Origin: Paraburkholderia susongensis
Lineage (GTDB): Bacteria; Pseudomonadota; Gammaproteobacteria; Burkholderiales; Burkholderiaceae
Length of the DNA: 64,000 nt
Direction: 5' to 3'
NCBI RefSeq assembly: GCF_900177725.1
Contig: NZ_FXAT01000005.1
Span: forward strand, 310,001 to 374,000
The position numbers and the translations under genes were made by a program. The notes beneath the pieces are model-generated. The model ran no database searches and was not told the origin of the DNA. It worked only from the letters and a program-made list of their open reading frames with translations. This document shows, piece by piece, positions 1-8,545 of the stretch (position 1 is the first letter of the stretch; each line of letters begins with the position of its first letter).

Positions 1-882
1 GGACTCGATGCTCAGAATCTCGCCGCTTCGCGCAATGCGGCGCGCGCACTGGCCGACCGTGCAGGTGTAAGCCGCACGACGCTCGACGAAGCTGCGCGCT
101 GGGCTGCCGAATCGTCGCGAACGACCTATCGCTTCGACGTGCGCACGCCCGCCGAATACGAGCATGCGCACGCACCGGGCTTTCAGGGCGCACCCGGCGG
201 CCAGCTCGTTCAGGAAACCGACATGTTCGCGCCCGTGCGCGGTGCGCGCGTCGTGCTGTTCGACGACGACGGCGTGCGCGCGAACATGACGGCCTCATGG
301 CTCGCACAGATGAACATCGAGGTGTACGTGGTCGACAGCGCAGCCGCGCCGGAGCTCACCGCGAGCGGCGCGTGGCGCGGCGCAAAGCCTGATCCGGCGC
401 CAACGTCCACCGTGTCCGCCGAGGAACTGGCCTCGCTCATTGCCGACGCTTCCAGCAACACCATCGTGATCGACGTCACGGCCAGCGCGAATCACGTGAA
501 GGCCCATATTCCGGGCGCTTACTGGATCGTGCGCTCGCGCCTGTCCAACGACGCCGACGATCTGCGCGCGCTGCCCGATGCGAAACGCTACGTGGTCACG
601 TGCGCGACGAGTGCGCTTGCGCCCTTCGCGGCACCGGAAATCGCGGCGCTGACGGGTAAGCCCGTGCATGTGCTCGAAGGCGGCACGTCGGCATGGATTC
701 GTGCGGGCCTGCCCACCGAAGCCGGTGACGCGCGCCTCGCTTCACCGCGCATCGATCGCTACCGGCGTCCGTATGAAGGCACCGGCAACGCGCGCGAGGC
801 GATGAACGCGTATCTGGAATGGGAGTACGGCCTTGTCGCGCAACTCGATCGCGATGGCACGCACGGCTTCTTCGTGATCTGA
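1..882 (+). CDS. Rhodanese-domain sulfurtransferase, C-terminal part (5' end outside window)
   Basis: The reading frame is open from the first base, so the true start lies upstream. The fragment has at least two rhodanese-fold units. The first (about residues 44-108) has a loop with no cysteine and is probably catalytically dead. The last (about residues 140-240) has the loop VTCATSA with its cysteine at fragment residue 201, so it is probably the active unit. Rhodaneses move sulfane sulfur from thiosulfate or similar donors to acceptors such as cyanide or protein thiols. Multi-rhodanese proteins of this kind are cytoplasmic or exported; the missing N-terminus would decide which. It converges on the LysR gene at 944-1855 and lies beside the organosulfur genes, which fits a role in sulfur handling, but co-regulation is not shown. 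Confidence 0.85.
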   Translation, partial: GLDAQNLAASRNAARALADRAGVSRTTLDEAARWAAESSRTTYRFDVRTPAEYEHAHAPGFQGAPGGQLVQETDMFAPVRGARVVLFDDDGVRANMTASWLAQMNIEVYVVDSAAAPELTASGAWRGAKPDPAPTSTVSAEELASLIADASSNTIVIDVTASANHVKAHIPGAYWIVRSRLSNDADDLRALPDAKRYVVTCATSALAPFAAPEIAALTGKPVHVLEGGTSAWIRAGLPTEAGDARLASPRIDRYRRPYEGTGNAREAMNAYLEWEYGLVAQLDRDGTHGFFVI

Positions 883-943
883 ACGGCGCATGCGGTGCTG
901 GCGATATAACGCACAACCACAACGCCCGCCCGCATCGACGCGC

Positions 944-1855
944 TCAGGCCGCGCGCGACAAACGCGCCGCCTTGAAGCTCTGCCCGACGCTCTGCGCGAG
1001 CACCGCGAGCGCCGACTGCATCTTACCGAGCGCGCGCGATCTCACGATCCACACCGCGATTTCGGGCTTGAAATCGCTGACCTGAATCGCGTCGAGTTGC
1101 GCGGCATATGCACTGACGTGCAATAACGGCAACGGAACCAGTCCGAGCCCGACGCCATCGGCGACGAGCCCCAACTGCAGTTCCGTACCCAGCGTTTCGA
1201 GGTTCAGTTTCAGCGCATAGCCTTGCGCGGCGAGCGCCTGCTGCAAGCCCGCGCGAAAACCGCAGCCGTCGGGATTGAGCACCCAGCCGTACGACTGGCA
1301 TTCGGCAAGCGTATGCGAGCGCTTCTTCAGACTGCCCTTTTGCGCGACAACCGCAAGCTTCAGTTCGCCGAGCGCTTCTCCCGCCAGCGCTTCGGGCAAT
1401 ACGCGATTGGCCGGCAACAGCACGATCGCGGCATCGAGTTCTCCATCTTCGACTTTTTGCAGCAGCGGATTGCCCCACCCCGTCGACACGCGCGCCTGCA
1501 ACTCGGGATGCGCGCCTCTCAACGCATGCAAGGCCTTGAGCATCGCGACGTCGGCGACCGTCTGCGCGACGCCGAGGCGCAGCACACCGGCGAGCGGTGC
1601 GTCGTCGGTCACGAGATGCCTGAGCGCGTCGACTTCACGCACGATCGCGCGGCACTGTTCGTAGACGACGCGGCCCATCGGCGTGATCTTGAGCGGCTTG
1701 GTGTTGCGGTCGAGCAGCTCGACGCCGAGCGCTTCCTCGAAGTTCTGGATACGCCGCGTGACGGCGGGCTGCGTGAGCGCCAAAGACTCGGCAGCCTGAC
1801 TCAGCGACTGGCTGCGCACGACGGCGACGAAGGCCTCGATTTCATCGAGTTTCAT
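944..1855 (-). CDS. LysR-type regulator, probably of the adjacent organosulfur genes
   Basis: 303 aa. The N-terminal winged HTH (about residues 1-60) carries the family pattern with SLSQAAESLALTQPAVT, followed by a periplasmic-binding-like effector domain from about residue 90. The start ATG begins MKLDEIEAF, the usual LysR N-terminus. It is divergent from the sulfonate-type binding protein gene at 2035, the classic arrangement in which a LysR controls the neighbouring operon. CysB, Cbl and SsuR are LysR proteins controlling sulfonate genes, so a sulfur-starvation role is plausible by analogy. I cannot assign it to one of those names from sequence alone. The intergenic region holds three phased 11-bp direct repeats that could be its binding site. 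Confidence 0.9.
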   Translation of the reverse strand: MKLDEIEAFVAVVRSQSLSQAAESLALTQPAVTRRIQNFEEALGVELLDRNTKPLKITPMGRVVYEQCRAIVREVDALRHLVTDDAPLAGVLRLGVAQTVADVAMLKALHALRGAHPELQARVSTGWGNPLLQKVEDGELDAAIVLLPANRVLPEALAGEALGELKLAVVAQKGSLKKRSHTLAECQSYGWVLNPDGCGFRAGLQQALAAQGYALKLNLETLGTELQLGLVADGVGLGLVPLPLLHVSAYAAQLDAIQVSDFKPEIAVWIVRSRALGKMQSALAVLAQSVGQSFKAARLSRAA

Positions 1856-1899
1856 GGGTTGTTTTGTCGTTTGATGGAACGTTGGTGCGGCTCACATAT

Positions 1900-1932
1900 G
1901 CATGACCGCTGCATGACCGTTGCATGAGCTTA
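1900..1932. repeat. Three 11-bp direct repeats in the LysR/binding-protein promoter region
   Basis: Units GCATGACCGCT, GCATGACCGTT and GCATGAGCTTA lie head to tail, one helical turn apart, 45-77 bp upstream of the LysR start. Such phasing places repeats on one face of the helix and suggests a protein-binding site. Function is inferred only. Confidence 0.5.
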
Positions 1933-2034
1933 GCGTGCCGCGGCGCTTATGTTCAAGTGGCGCGCGCTTTCCTCTCTCGCATATTAACAAAGAAGAACAA
2001 TGCGTTTGCCTTATAAAAGCCGTGTCCGTATCGT

Positions 2035-3066
2035 GTGCTTTTCCGCTACCTTGCCCGCGCAGCGCCGCTCATGTCCTACCTTCCTTCGTACTCCATGCCC
2101 CCTCTCGCGAATCGGCTTCTACGGAAATTCTCCGGCCTTCTTCTCGGCGCGCCCGTCGCGCTCGTTTTCATGGCGGCCGCGCCGCATGCGGTGCTTGCCG
2201 AAACCACGTTGAAGGTCGGCGACCAGCAGTTGCAGACTCGCGGCATTCTCGAAGCGGCCGGGCAACTCAAAGACCTGCCGTACCGGATCGAATGGTTCAA
2301 CTTTCCGGCCGCGCAGCCGCTCGGCGAAGCGCTCAATGCAGGCGCGATCGATGTCGGCGGACTCGGCGACGCACCGCTGATCTTCGCCTATGCCGCGGGT
2401 GCGCAGGTGCGCGCGGTGGCGGCGACGCGCTCCACGCCGCGCGATCTCGCGATCATCGTGCCCGATGCGTCGCCGATCAGAACCGCCGCCGATCTCAAGG
2501 GCAAGCGCATCGCGACGACGCGCGGCTCGATCGGCCACTACCTCGCGATTGCGACATTGGAGCGCGAAGGCATCAAGCTCTCCGACGTCTCGCTGCGTTT
2601 CATGCAGCCCGCCGACGCCAAGGCGGCGCTCGCGTCGGGCAATGTCGATGCGTGGTCCACGTGGGATCCGTATGTCGCGCTCGCCGAACAGAAAGATCAT
2701 GACCGCGCCATCGCCAACGGCATCAATCTTTCGTCCGGCCTCAGTTTTCAGGCGGCGACGGAAAGCTCGATCAAGGGGAAGCGTGCGGAAATCGCCGACT
2801 TCCTCAAGCGCGTCGCAGCCGGCCAGCGCTGGGCGCTCGCGCATCCCGACGAAGTCGCCGCGATGCAATCGAAGGTCACGGGCCTGCCGCCCGAAGTGTT
2901 GAAGACGGTCTACCAACGCGCGCAACTGCACCCCGTCGCGATCGACGATGGACTCGTCGCCGAACAGCAGAAGACCGCCGACCTCTATCACCGCGCCGAT
3001 GTCATCAAGACGCGCCTCGATGTCACGCAGAGCTTCGACCGGCAATTCCCGCTCGACGCGCGATGA
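2035..3066 (+). CDS. Aliphatic sulfonate-type ABC transporter substrate-binding protein
   Basis: 343 aa from a GTG at 2035; ATG at 2071 or 2095 are alternatives. Starting at 2095 gives a clean signal peptide: basic MPPLANRLLRK, then a hydrophobic stretch ending in HAVLA before ETTLKVGDQQ. None of the three starts has a good Shine-Dalgarno, so the start is uncertain. The mature part matches SsuA/TauA-type periplasmic proteins: a GxAQPLGEALNAG segment, the GGLGDAP ligand loop, DLKGKRIATTRGS, and WSTWDPY. It would capture sulfonates or related organosulfur compounds for the ABC importer. It overlaps the next gene by 4 bases (ATGA), so the two are translationally coupled. The permease and ATPase are not in this unit but in the facing operon at 6641-8520. 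Confidence 0.88.
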   Translation: MLFRYLARAAPLMSYLPSYSMPPLANRLLRKFSGLLLGAPVALVFMAAAPHAVLAETTLKVGDQQLQTRGILEAAGQLKDLPYRIEWFNFPAAQPLGEALNAGAIDVGGLGDAPLIFAYAAGAQVRAVAATRSTPRDLAIIVPDASPIRTAADLKGKRIATTRGSIGHYLAIATLEREGIKLSDVSLRFMQPADAKAALASGNVDAWSTWDPYVALAEQKDHDRAIANGINLSSGLSFQAATESSIKGKRAEIADFLKRVAAGQRWALAHPDEVAAMQSKVTGLPPEVLKTVYQRAQLHPVAIDDGLVAEQQKTADLYHRADVIKTRLDVTQSFDRQFPLDAR

Positions 3067-4328
3067 CTTCGCACGCATGCCCGCCACCCGCCACCGCTCC
3101 CCTCACGATGACGAGCCGTCACCCCGATAACGCTCTCGCCGAAGTCGAACGCGATGCCGACGCACTCGATGCGCTCGCCGATCTCGACAGTCCAGGAGCC
3201 ACCGCCTGGCTCGACGCGCTGACCCGCGAATTCGCCGCGGGCGCCGCCGCACTCGATGCCGGCCCCGCGTTCCCGCACGACAACCTCGCGCGCCTGCGCC
3301 GCGCGGGTCTGCTTTCGCTCACGGTGCCGCGCGCGCTCGGCGGCCGCGAAGCCACGCTCGCGCAAACCCTGCGCGTGGTCGGCGCGGTCGCGCGCGGCGA
3401 ACCGTCCACGGCGCTGATCCTCGTGATGCAGTGTCTTTACCATCTGCGTTTGCAGGCCAATCCGAACTGGCCGGCGGCGCTCAAGGAACGCATCGCGCGC
3501 GATGCCGTCGAACGCGGCGCGCTCATCAACTCGCTGCGCGTCGAGCCCGAACTCGGTTCGCCGTCGCGCGGCGGCCTGCCCGCGACGATTGGGCGGATCG
3601 AAGGCGATCACTGGCGGCTGAACGGCCGCAAGCTCTATTCGACGGGCAGCCCCGGCCTCACGTGGTTCGCGGTATGGGGGCGCACGGACGAGGCATCGCC
3701 GCGCGTCGGTGCATGGCTCGTGCATCGCGATACGCCCGGCATCCGCTTCGGCGAGCCCTGGAATCATCTCGGCATGCGCGCAACGGGCAGCCACGAAGTG
3801 ATCTTCGAGAACGTGCGTGTGCCGCTCGAGCACGCCGTCGACTTGCAGCTCCCCAGCCAGGCCACCGGCATGGACCCCGCGACGAGCCTCTGGATGAACG
3901 TGCTGCTGCCGTCGATCTATGACGGCGTCGCGCGCGCCGCGCGCGACTGGTTCGTGCAATGGGCCGCGCAGCGTGTGCCTTCAGGGCTCGACGCGCCGCT
4001 CGCGAGCCTCGATCGTTTTCAGCAGACCGCCGGCCGCATCGAAGCATTGCTGTTCAACAACCGCACGCTGCTCGATGCGGGCGCGGCAGGTCTCGTCGAC
4101 GCGGCGCAAGCGCCGGCGATCAAGTACCTCGTCAGCCAGCACGCGATCGAGGCCGTCGAACTCGCACTCGAAGCGAGCAGCAACCCGGGGCTCAGCCGCG
4201 GCAACCCGCTCGAGCGCCACTATCGCGATGTGCTGTGCGCGCGCATTCACACGCCGCAGAACGATACCGTGCTCGGCAATCTGGGCCGTGCCGCCTTCGC
4301 CTCCTTCGCTGCTTTCACCACGCGCTGA
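3063..4328 (+). CDS. Acyl-CoA-dehydrogenase-fold monooxygenase (SfnB/DszC-like)
   Basis: 421 aa. It has the three-part acyl-CoA dehydrogenase fold: an N-terminal helical part (LRRAGLLSLTVPRALGG, about residues 78-95), a middle beta domain (about 170-265, with WRLNGRKLYSTGSPG and HLGMRATGSHEV), and a C-terminal four-helix bundle. In sulfur clusters this fold is used by flavin-dependent monooxygenases (DszC, SfnB and relatives) rather than true dehydrogenases. The position between a sulfonate binding protein and an SsuD-like enzyme supports that reading. It would need reduced flavin from a reductase not encoded here. It overlaps the upstream gene by 4 bases. A later ATG at 3108 is also possible. 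The substrate is unknown. Confidence 0.82.
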   Translation: MTSHACPPPATAPLTMTSRHPDNALAEVERDADALDALADLDSPGATAWLDALTREFAAGAAALDAGPAFPHDNLARLRRAGLLSLTVPRALGGREATLAQTLRVVGAVARGEPSTALILVMQCLYHLRLQANPNWPAALKERIARDAVERGALINSLRVEPELGSPSRGGLPATIGRIEGDHWRLNGRKLYSTGSPGLTWFAVWGRTDEASPRVGAWLVHRDTPGIRFGEPWNHLGMRATGSHEVIFENVRVPLEHAVDLQLPSQATGMDPATSLWMNVLLPSIYDGVARAARDWFVQWAAQRVPSGLDAPLASLDRFQQTAGRIEALLFNNRTLLDAGAAGLVDAAQAPAIKYLVSQHAIEAVELALEASSNPGLSRGNPLERHYRDVLCARIHTPQNDTVLGNLGRAAFASFAAFTTR

Positions 4329-4370
4329 CCGCGCAAGCCGTCCCGTCACCCCTATGAGGAGCATACGCAG

Positions 4371-5474
4371 ATGAGCGTCGAATTTATCGGCTACGTGAGC
4401 CATCAGGAATCGAGCGAAATCCATTTGCCGCAAGGACCAGCGCTCAATCCGCCCTATATCGCGGCCGTTGCGCAGGCGCACGAATACGGCGGCTTCGACC
4501 GCGTGCTGATCGCGCATTCGAGCGCATCGCCCGATGGTTTCCAGATTGCGTCGTTCGTCGCGCAGCAGACGAAGCGCCTCGGTATCCTGCTCGCGCATCG
4601 CCCCGGCTTCGTCGCGCCGACGCTCGCCGCCCGGCAGCTCGCCACGCTCGATCACTTCAGCGCGGGACGCGCCGCCGTGCACATCATCTCGGGCGGCGAC
4701 GACATCGAACAGCAGCGAGACGGCGACTACCTGCCGCACGACGAACGCTACCGGCGCACCGACGAATATCTCGACGTGGTCAAACGTTCATGGACGAGCG
4801 ACACGCCGTTCGATCACGCAGGCGCGTACTACCGCGTCACGGGTCACAAGTCGCAGATCCGGCCGCTGCAACAGCCTCATTTACCGGTGTACTTCGGCGG
4901 CTCCTCGGACGCAGCGATCGAAGTAGCGGGCAAGCATGCCGACGTGTACGCGCTGTGGGGCGAATCGCTCGCGGCCGTCGCGGAAACGATCGCGAAGGTG
5001 CGCAAGGCCGCCGCTCAGCATGGACGCGAGCAGCACATCCGCTTCAGCCTGTCGCTGCGCCCGATCATCGCGGCAACGGAAGACGCCGCGTGGGCGCGTG
5101 CCGAATCGATTCTGGAGCGCGCGAAGGATGTCGTCGCAGCGTCGCCGAATTTCACGCGGCGGCCTAAGGATCCGAAGAACGTCGGTTCGCAGCGGCTGCT
5201 GGCCGAAGCGGATAAGGGCAGTGTCGTCGATCGGCGTCTGTGGACAGGCATCGCCGCGCTCACGCGCGCGGCGGGCAATTCGACGTCGCTGGTCGGCACG
5301 CCGCAACAGGTGAGCGACGCGTTGCTCGAATATCACAAGCTCGGCGTGTCGACGTTCCTGATTCGCGGCTTCGATCCGCTCGAAGATGCGCTGGCTTATG
5401 GGCGCGATCTGTTGCCGCTCGTGCGCAGCGCGGTGGCTCGAAAAGAGGCCGCGAGCGAGGCCATTGCCGCGTGA
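4371..5474 (+). CDS. SsuD-like FMNH2-dependent alkanesulfonate monooxygenase (LLM class)
   Basis: 367 aa with a clear Shine-Dalgarno (gaggagcat) before the ATG. It is a bacterial-luciferase-like TIM-barrel flavoenzyme. SsuD-type landmarks are HRPGF near residue 77, HIISGGDDIEQQRDGDY near residues 104-120, SSDAAIEVAGKHADVYALWGE near 181-201, and AGNSTSLVGT near residue 302. SsuD releases sulfite from alkanesulfonates using FMNH2 and oxygen; E. coli SsuD is slightly longer (381 aa). It is the last gene of the plus-strand unit and faces the ABC operon. No SsuE flavin reductase is nearby, so the partner must be elsewhere. The exact sulfonate is not predictable. Confidence 0.85.
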   Translation: MSVEFIGYVSHQESSEIHLPQGPALNPPYIAAVAQAHEYGGFDRVLIAHSSASPDGFQIASFVAQQTKRLGILLAHRPGFVAPTLAARQLATLDHFSAGRAAVHIISGGDDIEQQRDGDYLPHDERYRRTDEYLDVVKRSWTSDTPFDHAGAYYRVTGHKSQIRPLQQPHLPVYFGGSSDAAIEVAGKHADVYALWGESLAAVAETIAKVRKAAAQHGREQHIRFSLSLRPIIAATEDAAWARAESILERAKDVVAASPNFTRRPKDPKNVGSQRLLAEADKGSVVDRRLWTGIAALTRAAGNSTSLVGTPQQVSDALLEYHKLGVSTFLIRGFDPLEDALAYGRDLLPLVRSAVARKEAASEAIAA

Positions 5475-5544
5475 TGACTGAGGTGTGGGCAAAGGTGCGT
5501 GCCCACGTGGGCGCGCGCGAAACCCGCGCGCAGTCCGCAGTCCT

Positions 5545-6582
5545 TTAAACCAGCACGTCCGAAAACACTCGCGTCGCGAACCGGTCCGAACTCGTACCGG
5601 CATTCAACACGCCGACCGATTTCAGATCGTCCGCATAAAGCGCGATCTCTTTCCTGAACGCGTCACCCACCGGATGATGGCGATCCGTGTGGCTCTTCAG
5701 CATCGCAGTCAATTGCGCGACGTTCGCGCCGGGCGCATTCGGCGCGAAGATCGCCGCCGCCTCGGCCGGATGATTCGCGGTCCACTCGGTCGCCTCCAGC
5801 AGCGCTTGCGTCAACGCCTGCGCGCTCGCGCGGTCCTTGCGAATCAGCGAGCCGCGCACGCCGAGCACGCAGCACACACGATTCGCGTATTCGCCGCACA
5901 AGTTGTTCGACACTTCCTGGAGATGATCGGTCTCGCGTAATGTCCAGATGGTCGGGTCGCCATCGGCAATCGCCTGCACCTCGCCCTTCTTCAGCGCTTC
6001 GCCGAGCAGCGGCGCGGGGTACTGGCGCCAGCGCACATCGTTGTCGGGATCGACGCCGAGCTTCTTCAGCGTGATCGCGAAGAAATTCTTCGCCGGGCTC
6101 GCCATGTCGCTCACGCCGACGGTGCGCCCCTTGAGTCCCTGCAGATCGACGATGCCGGAAGCGCGCGTCGCGAGCAGCCGCATGCAGCCACCGTGAATGC
6201 CCGCCGTCAGCTTGACGTCGAATCCCTGTTCGAGCGGCTTGATCCAGCGCAACGCCATGCCGACACCGGCATCGGACTTGCCCGTTGCGATCGCTTCGAG
6301 TAATTGATCGGTCGAGCCCGCGAAATTGACGAGTTCCACCTGCAAACCATGCTTGCGGAAAAATCCCTGCTGCGCGGCGACCGGCACGGGCGCGGTGCAG
6401 ATCGCGCCCGCATTCCACGAGAGTTTGAGCGGCTTGAGCGCTTCATCGGCCGAGGCGCGCACGCCAGGCAGCCCGAATGCAGCGCCGCCCAACGCCGCCG
6501 CTCCCGCGGCCCACGCTGTGTTGCGCAGCCATGCGCGACGTGCGAGGTTCGCCGGTGCGCGCTCGTCGTCGAAATGATTCAT
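5545..6582 (-). CDS. ABC transporter substrate-binding protein, Tat-type signal (SsuA/NrtA family)
   Basis: 345 aa. The N-terminus has a twin arginine followed by a hydrophobic run (ARRAWLRNTAWAAGAAAL, about residues 15-32), typical of a Tat signal. The mature part is a type-II periplasmic binding protein of the nitrate/sulfonate/taurine group: NAGAICTAPVPVAAQQGFF, SDAGVGMALRW, LKGRTVGVSDMASPAKNFF. It is the last gene of the minus-strand operon, after the ATPase gene, so this transporter has two binding proteins of its own (the other at 8546-9538) plus a third across the convergent junction. Different binding proteins may widen the substrate range of one importer. Confidence 0.88.
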   Translation of the reverse strand: MNHFDDERAPANLARRAWLRNTAWAAGAAALGGAAFGLPGVRASADEALKPLKLSWNAGAICTAPVPVAAQQGFFRKHGLQVELVNFAGSTDQLLEAIATGKSDAGVGMALRWIKPLEQGFDVKLTAGIHGGCMRLLATRASGIVDLQGLKGRTVGVSDMASPAKNFFAITLKKLGVDPDNDVRWRQYPAPLLGEALKKGEVQAIADGDPTIWTLRETDHLQEVSNNLCGEYANRVCCVLGVRGSLIRKDRASAQALTQALLEATEWTANHPAEAAAIFAPNAPGANVAQLTAMLKSHTDRHHPVGDAFRKEIALYADDLKSVGVLNAGTSSDRFATRVFSDVLV

Positions 6583-6640
6583 CGCTTTGCTTCCCCTGAT
6601 GTGTGATGTGATGGTCTATGAGCACGCGCGGGCGCGCGTG

Positions 6641-7444
6641 TTATGTGTCGAGGCCGAGCAGCGCCAGCACCTCGCGGCGCGACGCCACGAGCGCCGGGTC
6701 GTCGCGATGACGCGGATAAGGCGCATCGTTACGCACCTGCGCGACGATGCGCGCCGGACGCTCGCTCAGCACGATCACGCGATTCGCCACATACAGCGCC
6801 TCCTCAACGTCGTGCGTGACGAACAGCACCGAAAATCCCTGTGCCTGCCATAGCTGCACGAGTTCGCCCTGCATGCGGATGCGCGTCAGCGAATCGAGCT
6901 TGCCGAACGGCTCGTCGAGCACGAGCAGTTGCGGATCGTTGACGAGCGCGCGAGCGAGCGCCGCGCGCTGCGCCATGCCGCCCGACAGTTGATGCGGAAA
7001 TGCGTTCGCGAATGCGGCGAGACCGACGAGTTCGAGCGCGGCATCGATGCGCTGGCCCGCGTCGCGCCGCGTGCGCCGCGCCTCGGGGCCGAGCCCTACG
7101 TTGCCGCGCACGGTGCGCCACGGGAACAGCGTCGGATCCTGAAACACGACGACCCGCGAGGGATCGGGTCCAGTGACGAGCTCTCCATCCGCGTGGATCG
7201 CGCCGTGCGCCGGCGCTTCGAGTCCGGCAACGAGGCGCAGCAAGGTCGACTTGCCGCAACCGCTCGGACCGAGCAGCGCGACGAACTCGCCGGGCTCGAT
7301 CGTCAGACTGACGTCGTCGAGAACAGGCAACGCCGCGCCGCGCAGAGCGAAGCGGTGGCTGACGTTGCGTACGTCGATACGCGCGCCCTGCCGGGTATCG
7401 GCGGCGGGGCGCTCCTGAGACTGCGCTTGAGAGGCCACTACCAT
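6641..7444 (-). CDS. ABC transporter ATP-binding protein, SsuB/TauB type
   Basis: 267 aa when started at the ATG encoding MVVASQAQ. Longer upstream reading in this frame runs through the permease gene and was discarded. Motifs are complete: Walker A GPSGCGKST (59-67), Q-loop Q102, signature LSGGMAQRAA (153-162), Walker B LLVLDEP (173-179) and the switch histidine in FVTHDVEEAL. The pattern fits the nitrate/sulfonate/taurine importer ATPases that sit on the inner face of the membrane. The start overlaps the 3' end of the permease gene by 7 bases, indicating translational coupling. Confidence 0.92.
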   Translation of the reverse strand: MVVASQAQSQERPAADTRQGARIDVRNVSHRFALRGAALPVLDDVSLTIEPGEFVALLGPSGCGKSTLLRLVAGLEAPAHGAIHADGELVTGPDPSRVVVFQDPTLFPWRTVRGNVGLGPEARRTRRDAGQRIDAALELVGLAAFANAFPHQLSGGMAQRAALARALVNDPQLLVLDEPFGKLDSLTRIRMQGELVQLWQAQGFSVLFVTHDVEEALYVANRVIVLSERPARIVAQVRNDAPYPRHRDDPALVASRREVLALLGLDT

Positions 7445-8520
7445 TTCAGCATTCCTTTTTGCCAGGCGAGCAGACGATCGCGCACGCGGAACAGCAGCGT
7501 GATGAGCCCGGAGCACATCAGCGCCATCACGAGCAACGCGGCATACATGTTCGAATAGGCGGCCCAGCCTTGAGCCCATTGCAGATACCAGCCGAGGCCT
7601 GCCTTCACGCCCATCATCTCGGCCACGATCAGTACCGCGAACGAAGCGCCGAGGCCCATGAAGAGGCCCACGAACACGGACGGCAACGCAGCGGGAATCG
7701 CCACGCGAAGAATCAGGAACGAAGGCTTCGCGCCGAGTGTGCGGGCCACGTCGTAGTACGCGGAGTTCACGCTCGCCACACCGGACCACGTGAGCACGGC
7801 AACCGGAAACGCCGTCGCCAGTGCGATCAGGAACACGCTCGCGCTGAAGCTCGACGGAAAGAAGAAAAACGCGAGCGGCAGCCATGCAGTGGCAGGCAGC
7901 GGCCCGACCAGGCGCAGCACGGGATGCAGCCAGTAGCCGACCGCTTTCGACCAGCCGATGGCGACGCCAATCACGAAGCCCGTCAGCGCGCCCGCAGCGT
8001 AGCCATAAGCGAGCAGTACGAAGGAATGCGCGACACTCGCCGCGAGGCGCGGCAGATCGTCGGCATAGACCGCGATCAGTGCCTGCGGCGGCGCGAAGAA
8101 CGGGCGCGGCAGCCATTCGAGCTGCGCCGTGGCGATTTCCCACGCCGTTATCCCGAGCGACAGCGCGAGCAGCCATGCCGCCGCGCTCAGCCATGTATTG
8201 AGCCGCGCCCTGAGCCACGCCTTGAACCACACTTCGAGACGCCCGCTTCCCGCATGCGTCTGCGCTTGCGCCGACGCTCCGCTACGCCAGCCCGCCACGC
8301 CGATCGCCAGCGACAGCACCGCGAGCACGAGCTTGAGAATCAGCAGTTCACGCGTGTACGGCCAGTCGTCGAGCGCGGGCCACCATTGCGTCACCGCCGC
8401 GCCGCCGAGCCAGCCGAGCGCGGCCAGCAGCGCGACGAGGCGCTTGCCGTGCTCGCGCGTCGCGAGTTCGGCGTTGGCCGGCAAACCGGCAAGCTCGAGA
8501 GTCTGCGTTTGGGTAGACAT
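7438..8520 (-). CDS. ABC transporter permease, SsuC/TauC type, with an extra N-terminal membrane region
   Basis: 360 aa from the ATG encoding MSTQTQTLELAG. The C-terminal 250 residues match the BPD-transporter inner-membrane fold, with the EAA-like loop around DVARTLGAKPSFLILRVAIP. Sulfonate permeases are usually about 260 aa. Here an added ~110-residue N-terminus has two further hydrophobic segments (about residues 28-45 and 60-78) and a basic stretch before the usual domain. It lies 25 bp downstream of the binding protein gene and overlaps the ATPase gene, so the four genes form one operon. Confidence 0.9.
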   Translation of the reverse strand: MSTQTQTLELAGLPANAELATREHGKRLVALLAALGWLGGAAVTQWWPALDDWPYTRELLILKLVLAVLSLAIGVAGWRSGASAQAQTHAGSGRLEVWFKAWLRARLNTWLSAAAWLLALSLGITAWEIATAQLEWLPRPFFAPPQALIAVYADDLPRLAASVAHSFVLLAYGYAAGALTGFVIGVAIGWSKAVGYWLHPVLRLVGPLPATAWLPLAFFFFPSSFSASVFLIALATAFPVAVLTWSGVASVNSAYYDVARTLGAKPSFLILRVAIPAALPSVFVGLFMGLGASFAVLIVAEMMGVKAGLGWYLQWAQGWAAYSNMYAALLVMALMCSGLITLLFRVRDRLLAWQKGMLKW

Positions 8521-8545
8521 GGCGGGACGCTCCGTCAGGGCGAGC

